A stretch of 39,123 nt of DNA from Candidatus Acetothermia bacterium (GTDB lineage: Bacteria > Bipolaricaulota > Bipolaricaulia > Bipolaricaulales > Bipolaricaulaceae): positions 23,129 through 62,251 of the forward strand of contig JANLFW010000009.1 of NCBI GenBank assembly GCA_024653305.1, in the 5' to 3' direction. The position numbers and the translations under genes were made by a program. The notes beneath the pieces were generated by a model. That model saw nothing but the letters and a program-made list of their open reading frames with translations. It was not told the DNA's origin and did no database searches. Shown here piece after piece: positions 1-6,427 of the stretch (position 1 is its first letter; each line of letters opens with the position of its first letter).

Positions 1-2
1 AG

Positions 3-194
3 CAGATGCGGTACTACAACATGAAGCGGAGGGACTCCGGGGTGGGGTACGTGCCGCCTGTGGAGTGCCTTCGAGCACGGGGGATCCACCCGCCGGTCTT
101 AGTCGAAACCGGCCCTCCAAGTGGTTCCGTTTCCGGGGCGCAGGTCCGACACCACCTGACCGATGAAATTAAGCAATGTGTTCTTAGCCAATAG
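3..194 (+). pseudogene. 3' end of an IS transposase (integrase-core type), cut by the window edge
   Basis: The reading frame is open from the window edge to a TAG at 192-194. Its first residues (RYYNMKRRDSGVGYVPPVE) match the end of DDE/integrase-core transposases of the IS3/IS481 type, whose last catalytic-domain segment reads like YN..RPH..LGY.TP.E. The 40 residues that follow resemble nothing I recognise. The catalytic triad would lie outside the window, so I cannot say whether the element is intact. No terminal inverted repeat is obvious after the stop. It borders a region rich in broken genes, as expected for an accessory island. Confidence 0.5.
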
Positions 195-224
195 CCGGCC
201 GCTGAGCTCTAAGTGTGCCACTCT

Positions 225-626
225 CTATCCCTCCAATAAATCTTTCGGTGTCTTGCGGCCTCTTGCAGTCCGCTCGAAGTCGTCGTCGAAGCTGATGATC
301 GTAAGTCCATAGCGCTCTGCAACCACATATTGATAGGCATCGTCAAAATCAAGGCCGAACCGCTGTGCGATCTGAGCTAACTCCCTCGCATCCTTAGCGG
401 ATAGCCTCAGCAGACGGACTCCACCAGTTATGATGAGGTCCTCCACAAATCGTACAAAGACGTCAAAGAGCTTACAGCGAAACAGGACAATGCCCACAGA
501 GTAAAGTGAGAACTCCGAGATGTGGAGCCTCTCCCTGGGAATGGATCGCAAGAGCCTCTCAACCTCATCCGCCCTATCCTGATCAAGGAGGAGTTCCAGA
601 AAGATGTTGCTGTCAAGCAAATACAT
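225..626 (-). CDS. PIN-domain ribonuclease toxin (VapC-like)
   Basis: About 133 residues from an ATG at 626 that overlaps the antitoxin stop as TGATG. An in-frame ATG at 641 lies inside the antitoxin gene and is less likely. PIN toxins are small metal-dependent RNases. The N-terminus MYLLDSNIFLELLL carries the first conserved Asp, LDFDDAYQYVVAE carries the central acidic pair, and TIISFDDDF is the C-terminal acidic motif. The protein looks full length with all acidic residues present. The coupling to the upstream gene is typical of a type II toxin-antitoxin operon. Its RNA target cannot be read from sequence. Confidence 0.82.
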   Translation of the reverse strand: MYLLDSNIFLELLLDQDRADEVERLLRSIPRERLHISEFSLYSVGIVLFRCKLFDVFVRFVEDLIITGGVRLLRLSAKDARELAQIAQRFGLDFDDAYQYVVAERYGLTIISFDDDFERTARGRKTPKDLLEG

Positions 627-844
627 CAGTCTCCCCACCACTCAAGAATCTTGTGTTGGAGCTCAACAGAGGTGTATTTACCCCGCAAATCGCGCAGCGC
701 TCCCCTCCAGTCGAGCTTTAGCTCGCCCTTCTTTTCCGCTTTAAACCCAGCGACTCGCCTCTCCAGGAGGAACTCCACGAAGTCCCGCACCTGCTGCTGG
801 AGTTCGGGCGGCAGTTGATCGACCAGCTCCTTCAGCGTCTGCAT
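626..844 (-). CDS. DUF2281-type antitoxin partner of the PIN toxin
   Basis: A 72-residue protein with a helical N-terminus (MQTLKELVDQLPPELQQQVRDF, then VEFLLERR), the pattern of DUF2281 proteins found beside PIN toxins. The central segment is rich in Lys and Glu, and the C-terminus is hydrophobic (ILEWWGD), probably the toxin-binding tail. The start ATG at 844 has a strong ribosome site, GGGAGGTGA, 5 nt upstream. The stop overlaps the toxin start, so the two are translationally coupled. By analogy it neutralises the toxin and represses its own promoter. Confidence 0.75.
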   Translation of the reverse strand: MQTLKELVDQLPPELQQQVRDFVEFLLERRVAGFKAEKKGELKLDWRGALRDLRGKYTSVELQHKILEWWGD

Positions 845-904
845 GGTTCACCTCCCCCTTGCACTACGCGGGATGTTCTCACTACCCAAATCGGGCCTTC
901 CGCC

Positions 905-1114
905 TTATTTCTTACCCAGGCTTTTGATCTCTTCCACCACATCGTGAACGGTCAGCCCCTTGAGCCACTCTTCCCGATCCCGGGTATAGTCGCCGCTCCC
1001 CGTTTCGAACTGCTGGAGGAACCGCACCATCCCGATAGGCCCCAAGGCCTTGGCCAGTGCCTCAATACCCTGCTCCCTAATCTGAGCTGGGGTTGCCTTT
1101 GGAATAGCCGTCTT
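905..1114 (-). pseudogene. Start-lost small partner of the broken PIN gene
   Basis: A frame with no usual start codon encodes about 66-69 residues ending in TAA at 905-907, including PKATPAQIREQGIEALAKAL and FLQQFETGSGDYTRDREEWL. I recognise this as a small protein family found next to PIN-domain genes of the NRPFDDQ type. A good ribosome site (GGAGG) lies 6 nt before an AAG codon at 1114-1112, exactly where the start should be. This looks like an ATG to AAG mutation. Translation from the ATT codon at 1105 is the alternative. The partner PIN gene upstream is also broken, so the pair is probably dead. Confidence 0.6.
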
Positions 1115-1461
1115 CCGTCACCTCCATAAGCCATAGGATAGGGTTCTCAACTCTTACATGCAAGCTGCTCTGAAGTTCTTTAGCTTTAGCCAGCATTCGG
1201 TCATCGGTGGTGAGCAACACATCAGCACCCCTGCTTCGGCACAGGCGATATGTAAAGCGTCGAGGGCTTTGAAACCAAGCCGTTCGAGCTCCTCGGCTCG
1301 AACCTGCACCGATTCGGTCACGCTCTGCTTCACTTGGGCCATGAACGCCAGGGACCGAAAAAGCGGGGGAGCAGAGGAGACGGGGGGCATGGGAGCGTAC
1401 CTTCTTCGGACTGGTCATCAAAGGGCCTGTTCAAGCAACATACGTCAAGATAGATGAGCAT
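1077..1461 (-). pseudogene. PIN-domain toxin, broken by a deletion and a frameshift
   Basis: It opens with an ATG at 1461 inside the end of the epimerase gene and reads MLIYLDVCCLNRPFDDQ, a very characteristic PIN N-terminus with the first catalytic Asp. After about residue 20 roughly 30-40 residues expected in this family are missing. The middle part (AEELERLGFKALDALHIACAEA) continues in a second frame. Near 1235 a one-base loss in a G run moves the rest (GADVLLTTDDRMLAKAKELQ, then VENPILWLMEV) into a third frame. All pieces align in order to one PIN protein, so this is a decayed toxin gene. It directly precedes its start-lost partner. Confidence 0.8.
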
Positions 1462-2671
1462 CCTCCCCTAGGCTGAACAGCACGCAAAGAACAGCCCTCT
1501 CCGCCGCGTGACCATCGCCGTAGGGCCACCCTAATTCCACCCCAGGCCGAGCCTCTAAGGCCGCCTGAACAATCCGCCCCGGGTCGGAGCCCACGAGGGT
1601 GTTCCACCCTGCCTCCACCGTCTCCACCCATTCCGTCTCCTCCCGCAGGGTCACACAAGGCACCCGAAAGAAAAAGGCCTCCTTCTGGACCCCGCCCGAG
1701 TCGGTGAGGATCACCCGGGCGTTCTTCTCCAAAATCAGCATGTCCAGGTAGGAAACCGGATCAAGCACTTGTACATCCATTGGGCGAAGACCTATCGCAT
1801 CCAATTGCTTCCGCGTGCGAGGGTGAACGGGAAGGATCACAGGAAGGACCTCCCGCGCTATTTGCTCCAGGCCCTCAAAAATGGCCCGCAGCCGTTCCGG
1901 CTGGTCGGTGTTCTCCGACCGGTGGACGGTGGCCAGGGCATAGCCCTTGGGCTCAAGGCCGAGCTCCCCGAGTATCCGGGACTTGCGCTCGGCAAGCTCC
2001 CCGTAGAGGAGCACGGCGTCGTACATGACGTCGCCGGTGTTGGCTACTACGGGTCCGTGGTGCGTAGTCCGTGGTGCGTAGTGCGCTGTGCGTGGTCCGT
2101 TGTGCGTGGTCCGTGGTCCCATAGTCTGCGGTGCGTCGTCAAGGGGGAGGAGGTGGCCGGCGTTGAGGATGTTGGTGAAGCCTTCGCGGCGGAGGTTTTC
2201 CACAGCGGTCTTGGTCGGGCAGAAAAGAAGGCTTGAGACATGGTCGGTGAGGAGCCGGTTGATCTCCTCGGGCATCCGCCGGTTGAAACTGCGCAGGCCC
2301 GCCTCCACGTGGGCTACGGGGATGTGGAGCTTGGCTGCGGCCAGGGCTCCGGCCAGGGCAGTGTTGGTATCCCCGTAGACCATCACCAGGCCCGGCTTCT
2401 CCTTGAGGAGCACTTCTTCAACGCGTTTTAGCATCTCGCCGGTTTGGCAGCCATGCGTGCCGGAGCCCACGCCCAGGTGGTAGTCCGGGGCCTTCAAACC
2501 CAGCTCATCGAAGAAGACCTGGGACAGCTCGTAATCGTAATGCTGGCCGGTGTGGAGCAGAACTTCTACGAGCTGATCACAACGCTCCTCATTGTAATGG
2601 GCGATTGCGCGAAGAATTGGGGCAGCCTTAATAAATTGAGGCCTGCAACCGACAACGTCAATAATCTTCAT
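1445..2671 (-). CDS. wbpI: UDP-N-acetylglucosamine 2-epimerase, non-hydrolysing (WbpI/WecB family)
   Basis: It inverts C2 of a UDP-2-acetamido sugar. With the neighbouring wbpA/B/D/E-type genes the probable product is UDP-2,3-diacetamido-2,3-dideoxy-D-mannuronate for a surface polysaccharide. About 408 residues from ATG 2671, which follows GAGGAG; the upstream in-frame GTG at 2704 is less likely. Typical motifs are GCRPQFIKAAP at the start, HTGQHYD, VYGDTNTALAGALAA, HVEAGLRSF, PEEINR, TVHRSENTD and LTDSGGVQKEAFF. The gene is unusual in carrying about 35-40 extra residues near the centre (GPRTTHNGPRTAHYAPRTTHHGP). These are encoded by a degenerate heptamer array at 2053-2136 that keeps the frame. 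WecB (UDP-ManNAc) is the alternative function. Confidence 0.88.
   Translation of the reverse strand: MKIIDVVGCRPQFIKAAPILRAIAHYNEERCDQLVEVLLHTGQHYDYELSQVFFDELGLKAPDYHLGVGSGTHGCQTGEMLKRVEEVLLKEKPGLVMVYGDTNTALAGALAAAKLHIPVAHVEAGLRSFNRRMPEEINRLLTDHVSSLLFCPTKTAVENLRREGFTNILNAGHLLPLDDAPQTMGPRTTHNGPRTAHYAPRTTHHGPVVANTGDVMYDAVLLYGELAERKSRILGELGLEPKGYALATVHRSENTDQPERLRAIFEGLEQIAREVLPVILPVHPRTRKQLDAIGLRPMDVQVLDPVSYLDMLILEKNARVILTDSGGVQKEAFFFRVPCVTLREETEWVETVEAGWNTLVGSDPGRIVQAALEARPGVELGWPYGDGHAAERAVLCVLFSLGEDAHLS
2053..2136 (+). repeat. Degenerate heptamer array (GTSCGTR) inside the epimerase gene
   Basis: Contiguous 7-nt units on the plus strand include GTCCGTG, GTGCGTA, GTCCGTG, GTGCGTA, GTGCGCT, GTGCGTG, GTCCGTT, GTGCGTG and GTCCGTG, then two eroded units and a phase-shifted one. 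Three units are 21 nt, so the minus-strand translation repeats every seven residues (about TTHHGPR). The array is in frame inside the coding sequence, at a point where homologues go straight on to the GDVMYDA motif. Confidence 0.9.
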
Positions 2672-2798
2672 GTGCTCCTCGCTTATTCGCCGCACAATCC
2701 GCACTTGCGAGTCTACTTTCCTTATCTAATGCCACTTTGCCAAGTACTTCGACGTCCGCAACGGAATGAGCATCCATTCTCGAGGGTCATTCGGTGCC

Positions 2799-3123
2799 CT
2801 ACGGCTGTCGTTCATAGATCACCTTCCCTTCCTGTAGAGCGGTCCTGTAGATGAGACCGATTGAGTCCTTATAACGCTCAAGATCTTCCGAGGTGGCCAC
2901 CACCACATCCACCGCCTGACCTACCCCGATCAGATTCATGTAGATGCGCTGAGCCAAATGTCTTTGATGAACACCAGATTTAACGACTAACAGGTCTAAA
3001 TCGCTGTTTGGGACCATTCTCTCGCGTGCTGCGGAGCCAAAGAGTCTTATCGGGGTCCGCAACTTCCACAATCCGTCGTACAATCTCATCGAGCACGCGA
3101 GGGGACACCGTGCGCACACTCAT
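2799..3123 (-). pseudogene. MNT-type nucleotidyltransferase, frameshifted
   Basis: From ATG 3123 the frame reads MSVRTVSPRVLDEIVRRIVE then VADPDK, the usual N-terminus of a minimal nucleotidyltransferase. About 5 nt appear to be missing near 3045, and the rest (LFGSAARERMVPNSDLDLLV, then IGVGQAVDVVVAT) continues in another frame. The GS...DLDLL metal-binding motif survives in the second half. MNT proteins usually act with HEPN proteins as toxin-antitoxin pairs, but no HEPN gene adjoins this copy; the HEPN gene of this window is near 9 kb. The in-frame GTG at 3119 would give an unrelated N-terminus, so a broken gene is the better reading. Confidence 0.75.
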
Positions 3124-3199
3124 CGCCCATCAACCTCCCCTGGACCTTCGGCCCTCAATTCTACTCCTCTGGCGCCTGAACGGCTCCACGTCTTGACCA

Positions 3200-4369
3200 T
3201 CAACGATGACGGCTCGCGCCAAAGAATGCTCGTATGCTATGGACCACGTACTCTTGCTCATCCTCGGTGAGCTCGGGGAACATGGGAAGGGAGAGGACCT
3301 CGCGGCTCGCCCGCTCGCTCTCCGGAAGGTCCCCCTCATGGTAGCCGCGGCCCTTAAAGCAAGGTTGCAGATGGAGCGGCAGAGGGTAGTAGACCTCGGT
3401 GCCGATCCCATGCTGCTTGAGGTGCTCCCGCAGGGCGTCGCGACGGCCATCTTCGACACGGATTGTGTATTGATGAAAGATGTGGGTGCGATCCGGAGCC
3501 CTGTAAGGTAGCACAATCCCTGGCAGGCTGCCGAGGAGTTCATCATACCGATCGGCGATCCGCTGGCGGGCGGCCGTCCACTCCGCCAGGTGGGGCAGTT
3601 TAGCCCGGAGGATCGCGGCCTGGAGGGCATCGAGGCGGGAGTTGTAGCCCACCATGTGGTGGTAGTACTTGGGCTTTGAGCCGTGGACCCGAAGCAGCCG
3701 AACCCGCTCGGCAAGATCGTCGTCGTTCGTCACTACCATCCCGCCATCGCCATAGGCCCCGAGGTTCTTGGTGGGGAAGAAGCTGAAGCAACCGAGGTGG
3801 CCAATCGTACCCGCTTTGCGGGTTGGTCCGTGGTGCGTAGTGCGTTGTCCGGAGTATTCGGCGCCAATGGCTTGGGCGGCGTCTTCGACCACGTAGAGGC
3901 CGTATTCCTTGGCCAGGGCCATGATCTCGTCCATGTCGGCCATCTGGCCGTAGAGGTGGACGGGGATCACCGCCTTCGGCGGAGTCCGTGGTCCGGAGTC
4001 CGTGGTCAAAATACGCCTTACATCGGCGGGGTCGAGATTGAAGGTGTGGGGGTCGATGTCCGCAAACACCGGGGTGGCCCCCAAGTTGTGCACCACCCCG
4101 GCGGTGGCGAAGAAGGTGAAGCTCGGGACAATCACCGCATCGCCGGGGCCGATCCCGAGCGCCCTGAGGGAAAGGAGAAGGGCGTCGGTGCCGCTCGCCA
4201 CGCCGATGGCGTGCTTGACCCCACAGAACTCGGCGACCTCCCGCTCCAAGGCCTCCACCTCCGGGCCCATGATGAATCGCCCCGAGGCCACCACCCGGCC
4301 GATGGCGGCGTCGATTTCGGGCTTGATGGCCTGATACTGACGGGTTAGGTCAAGAATGGGAATGTGCAT
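3200..4369 (-). CDS. wbpE: DegT/DnrJ/EryC1 sugar aminotransferase (WbpE type)
   Basis: A PLP-dependent aminotransferase of 389 residues that would transfer an amino group to C3 of the 3-keto UDP-sugar made by the WbpB-type enzyme. The start ATG 4369 follows AAAGGAGATGA. Motifs include DLTRQY, GVASGTDALLLSLRALG, VEDAAQAIGA (PLP-binding Asp), FSFFPTKNLGAYGDGG (Schiff-base Lys in PTKNLG) and VGYNSRLDALQAAIL. Two short insertions relative to homologues, GQRTTHHGP and TDSGPRTPP, are encoded by heptamer repeats at 3826-3853 and 3984-4004 and do not break the frame. The preceding four-helix-bundle frame overlaps the start by 25 nt. Confidence 0.9.
   Translation of the reverse strand: MHIPILDLTRQYQAIKPEIDAAIGRVVASGRFIMGPEVEALEREVAEFCGVKHAIGVASGTDALLLSLRALGIGPGDAVIVPSFTFFATAGVVHNLGATPVFADIDPHTFNLDPADVRRILTTDSGPRTPPKAVIPVHLYGQMADMDEIMALAKEYGLYVVEDAAQAIGAEYSGQRTTHHGPTRKAGTIGHLGCFSFFPTKNLGAYGDGGMVVTNDDDLAERVRLLRVHGSKPKYYHHMVGYNSRLDALQAAILRAKLPHLAEWTAARQRIADRYDELLGSLPGIVLPYRAPDRTHIFHQYTIRVEDGRRDALREHLKQHGIGTEVYYPLPLHLQPCFKGRGYHEGDLPESERASREVLSLPMFPELTEDEQEYVVHSIRAFFGASRHR
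3826..3853 (+). repeat. Heptamer repeats in the aminotransferase gene, site 1
   Basis: Four contiguous units, GTCCGTG, GTGCGTA, GTGCGTT and GTCCGGA, encode RTTHHGP-like residues on the minus strand. They fall where homologues have a short loop before the GTIGHLGCFSFFPTKNLG block. Same unit and orientation as the array in the epimerase gene. Confidence 0.85.
3984..4004 (+). repeat. Heptamer repeats in the aminotransferase gene, site 2
   Basis: Exactly three units, GTCCGTG, GTCCGGA and GTCCGTG (21 nt, seven codons), encode the TDSGPRT insertion just before KAVIPVHLYGQ. A 21-nt insertion is frame-neutral. Confidence 0.8.
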
Positions 4370-4791
4370 GCCTCATCTCCTTTTGTCCGTGGTGCGTGGT
4401 GCGTGGTCCGTGGCCCACAGCGTGACCGCAGCTTGCTCTGAAGGTAGCGGATGAAACCGTTGAGAAGCTTCTTCACGCCAACGGCTTCAGTATACAGCTG
4501 GTCGAACTGCTCTTGGCTAACGTACCCCTGGTCGAGAGCGATGTAAAGATGGGATTGGAGCTCGGATGCAGACCTGAAGGCATAGCTTAGAAAGCGGATG
4601 AACTCTTGGTCTGACCGACTGTCGAACCCCTCGGCGATGTTTGCCATGATGGACACAGCGGCTCGCTGCAACTGGTCCTTCAGCCCGAAATCCTTGGCAA
4701 GGTCGGTCTTCTTGGACACCGCGTACACGGAACCAGCCAAGCTCCTGGCCGCCTTCCAAGCTTCGATGTCCTCGAACCGCTCAATGGCCAT
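4345..4791 (-). CDS. Four-helix-bundle protein (S23 / bAvd-like family)
   Basis: About 148 residues from ATG 4791; a GTG codon directly before it is also in frame. FEDIEAWKAARSLA at the start, LKDQLQRAAVSIMANIAEGF in the middle, then EFIRFLSYAFRSASELQSHL and ALDQGY are diagnostic of the family first named for proteins in 23S rRNA intervening sequences. The family also includes Avd, the accessory protein of diversity-generating retroelements. The core is intact. The last 25 or so residues (CGPRTTHHAPRTKG onward) come from a heptamer array and run into the next gene. The gene lies between wbpD- and wbpE-type genes and is bracketed by heptamer arrays in opposite orientation. No reverse transcriptase is visible. 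Function unknown. Confidence 0.85.
   Translation of the reverse strand: MAIERFEDIEAWKAARSLAGSVYAVSKKTDLAKDFGLKDQLQRAAVSIMANIAEGFDSRSDQEFIRFLSYAFRSASELQSHLYIALDQGYVSQEQFDQLYTEAVGVKKLLNGFIRYLQSKLRSRCGPRTTHHAPRTKGDEACTFPFLT
4385..4412 (+). repeat. Heptamer array at the 3' side of the four-helix-bundle gene
   Basis: Four units, GTCCGTG, GTGCGTG, GTGCGTG and GTCCGTG, read on the plus strand, so the gene's sense strand reads CACGGAC. They replace the natural C-terminus of the four-helix-bundle protein with a GPRTTHHAPRT tail. The orientation is opposite to the array upstream of the gene at 4832-4909. Confidence 0.88.
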
Positions 4792-4831
4792 CACTCACCG
4801 CTCCCAGCACAGGGCGCTGGGGTCTGAGACC

Positions 4832-4909
4832 CACGGACCATGCACTTACGGACTATGCACCATGGACTATGCACTATGCACCTCGGACCACGGACAACGC
4901 ACTACGGCC
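4832..4909 (-). repeat. Heptamer array at the 5' side of the four-helix-bundle gene
   Basis: Eleven degenerate units, one of them 8 nt. On the plus strand they read CACGGAC, CATGCAC, TTACGGAC, TATGCAC, CATGGAC, TATGCAC, TATGCAC, CTCGGAC, CACGGAC, AACGCAC and TACGGCC. On the minus (sense) strand this is the GTCCGTG orientation. The array fills the gap between the acetyltransferase gene and the four-helix-bundle gene. The TAG stop of the acetyltransferase (4902-4904) lies inside its first sense-strand units. Confidence 0.9.
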
Positions 4910-5486
4910 CCCCCTCCAACTCCACCCGGTCACCGCTCTTTCGGTAGCGGCGGCCGCAGGCACTGCACACAGCCGCATCGCCCTCGAACCGAAGGCTAAC
5001 CCCACATTGGCAGGCCCACCCGATTTGCCTTGCCGGCACCCCGGCCACCAGGGCGTAGCGGGGTACGTCCTTGGTCACCACCGCCCCTGCGGCCACGAAC
5101 GCCCACTCCCCGATCGTCACCCCGCACACGATGGTCGCATTGGCCCCGATGGACGCCCCGTACTTCACATGGGTGGGAAGGTAGTCCTCGCTGCGGTTGC
5201 GGGGGAACGCGGAACGGGGCGTCTTGACGTTGGTAAAGACACAGCTTGGACCACAGAACACGTAATCTTCGAGGATCACGCCCTCGTACACCGACACGTT
5301 GTTCTGGATCTTCACGTGGTTGCCGATCTTCACATTCTTGGCCACGAACACGTTCTGGCCGAGGGTACAGTCCTCCCCAATTTCCGCCCCAGCCATCACG
5401 TGGGAGAAGTGCCAGATCTTCGTGCCTCGGCCGATCTTGGCCCTGGGGTCCACGTAGGCCGACTCGTGCACGAAGTGGTCGCTCAT
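4902..5486 (-). CDS. wbpD: UDP-sugar N-acetyltransferase, left-handed beta-helix (WbpD type)
   Basis: It acetylates the 3-amino group added by the aminotransferase. About 194 residues from ATG 5486, which overlaps the stop of the upstream gene as ATGA; the longer in-frame start at 5585 lies inside that gene. Hexapeptide repeats run through most of the protein ([69 protein letters not shown]). The C-terminus holds a small Cys cluster, CQCGVSL then CSACGRRY, as in some WbpD-like proteins. The stop codon lies in a heptamer array, so the original end may have been slightly different. Confidence 0.9.
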   Translation of the reverse strand: MSDHFVHESAYVDPRAKIGRGTKIWHFSHVMAGAEIGEDCTLGQNVFVAKNVKIGNHVKIQNNVSVYEGVILEDYVFCGPSCVFTNVKTPRSAFPRNRSEDYLPTHVKYGASIGANATIVCGVTIGEWAFVAAGAVVTKDVPRYALVAGVPARQIGWACQCGVSLRFEGDAAVCSACGRRYRKSGDRVELEGGP

Positions 5487-6427
5487 CTCGCCTCCGAAAG
5501 CTGTCGGGTCGCCTCCTCCAACACCCGCACCACCGGCACTGCGCTTTCCCCATCGGAGAGAGGCCGTTTCCCTTCGGCTACGCACTCCAGGAAGTGGGCT
5601 AGCTCAAGCTTTAAGGGCTCCCCGTGGCCCTGGAAGACGACCTCGGCCCCTTCGTCTCGGCTGGTGAGCTGAGGGGTGATGGCCTTCCGGTGAAACGTCA
5701 CGGTCTGCTCCACCTCATCGTACACCAGCATTCCTGCCTCCCCGATGACCGTGAGCCTCCGCCGCTTCTCCGGCCACAGCCAGGACGCGTGCAGGTGGGC
5801 CCGGATGCCCCCAGGGAACCGTAAGTGCAGGTACACATCGTCCTCAACATTTGGCTGGAGCGCAGCCTGCCCCACCACCCTCACCTCGCCAGGCTCACGC
5901 CCAACAAGGTACAAGACGACAGCCACGTCGTGAACCCCGAGGCTCCACAAGGCGTTCTCCACCGACCGGGCGCGGCCCAGGTTGAGCCGTTCCTGGTGGA
6001 GGCTCCAGATTTCGCCGAGGGCCCCCGAGTCCAGGAACTCCTTGATCCAGCGGACGGCCGGCTGGTAGAGGAGGAGGTGCCCCACCATGAGCACCCGCCC
6101 CCGCTTTCTGGCCAGGGCCACGAGCTCTTCGGCCTCGTGAGTGGCCAGGGCTAGGGGCTTCTCCACGAACACGTGCTTTCCGGCAAGGAGGGCCTCCTTG
6201 GCCAAGGCGGAGTGGGTTGCCGCGGGGGTGGCAACGGCCACGGCCGGAAGATCGGACTCGAGGAGAGCATAGTGGTGGAGGTAAAGGGGCACATCGGGGT
6301 AAAGGATGCTCAACTCGGCCCGCAGATCGGGGCGGATCTCGGCGATTCCGCCAAGGGCCCCAAGCTCGTGAAGCGTGCGGGCCAGATTCTTGCCCCAGCC
6401 CCCGGCGCCGATCAGTCCGACCTTCAT
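5483..6427 (-). CDS. wbpB: Gfo/Idh/MocA-family UDP-sugar 3-dehydrogenase (WbpB type)
   Basis: An NAD-dependent oxidoreductase of 314 residues that would oxidise C3 of UDP-N-acetylglucosaminuronate, making the keto sugar for the aminotransferase. The Rossmann motif [14 protein letters not shown] is at the N-terminus, VFVEKPLA carries the conserved EKP motif, and [13 protein letters not shown] holds the likely catalytic His. Start ATG 6427 overlaps the stop of the wbpA-type gene as ATGA, and its own stop overlaps the wbpD-type start in the same way. The three genes are therefore translationally coupled. Confidence 0.9.
   Translation of the reverse strand: MKVGLIGAGGWGKNLARTLHELGALGGIAEIRPDLRAELSILYPDVPLYLHHYALLESDLPAVAVATPAATHSALAKEALLAGKHVFVEKPLALATHEAEELVALARKRGRVLMVGHLLLYQPAVRWIKEFLDSGALGEIWSLHQERLNLGRARSVENALWSLGVHDVAVVLYLVGREPGEVRVVGQAALQPNVEDDVYLHLRFPGGIRAHLHASWLWPEKRRRLTVIGEAGMLVYDEVEQTVTFHRKAITPQLTSRDEGAEVVFQGHGEPLKLELAHFLECVAEGKRPLSDGESAVPVVRVLEEATRQLSEAR

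Noticed and set aside
2053-2136. CRISPR array
   Set aside because: Units are 7 nt, degenerate and contiguous with no spacers; no cas genes are nearby.
4345-4909. Diversity-generating retroelement
   Set aside because: An Avd-like protein is present, but no reverse transcriptase and no template/variable repeat pair with adenine-specific changes is visible in the window.
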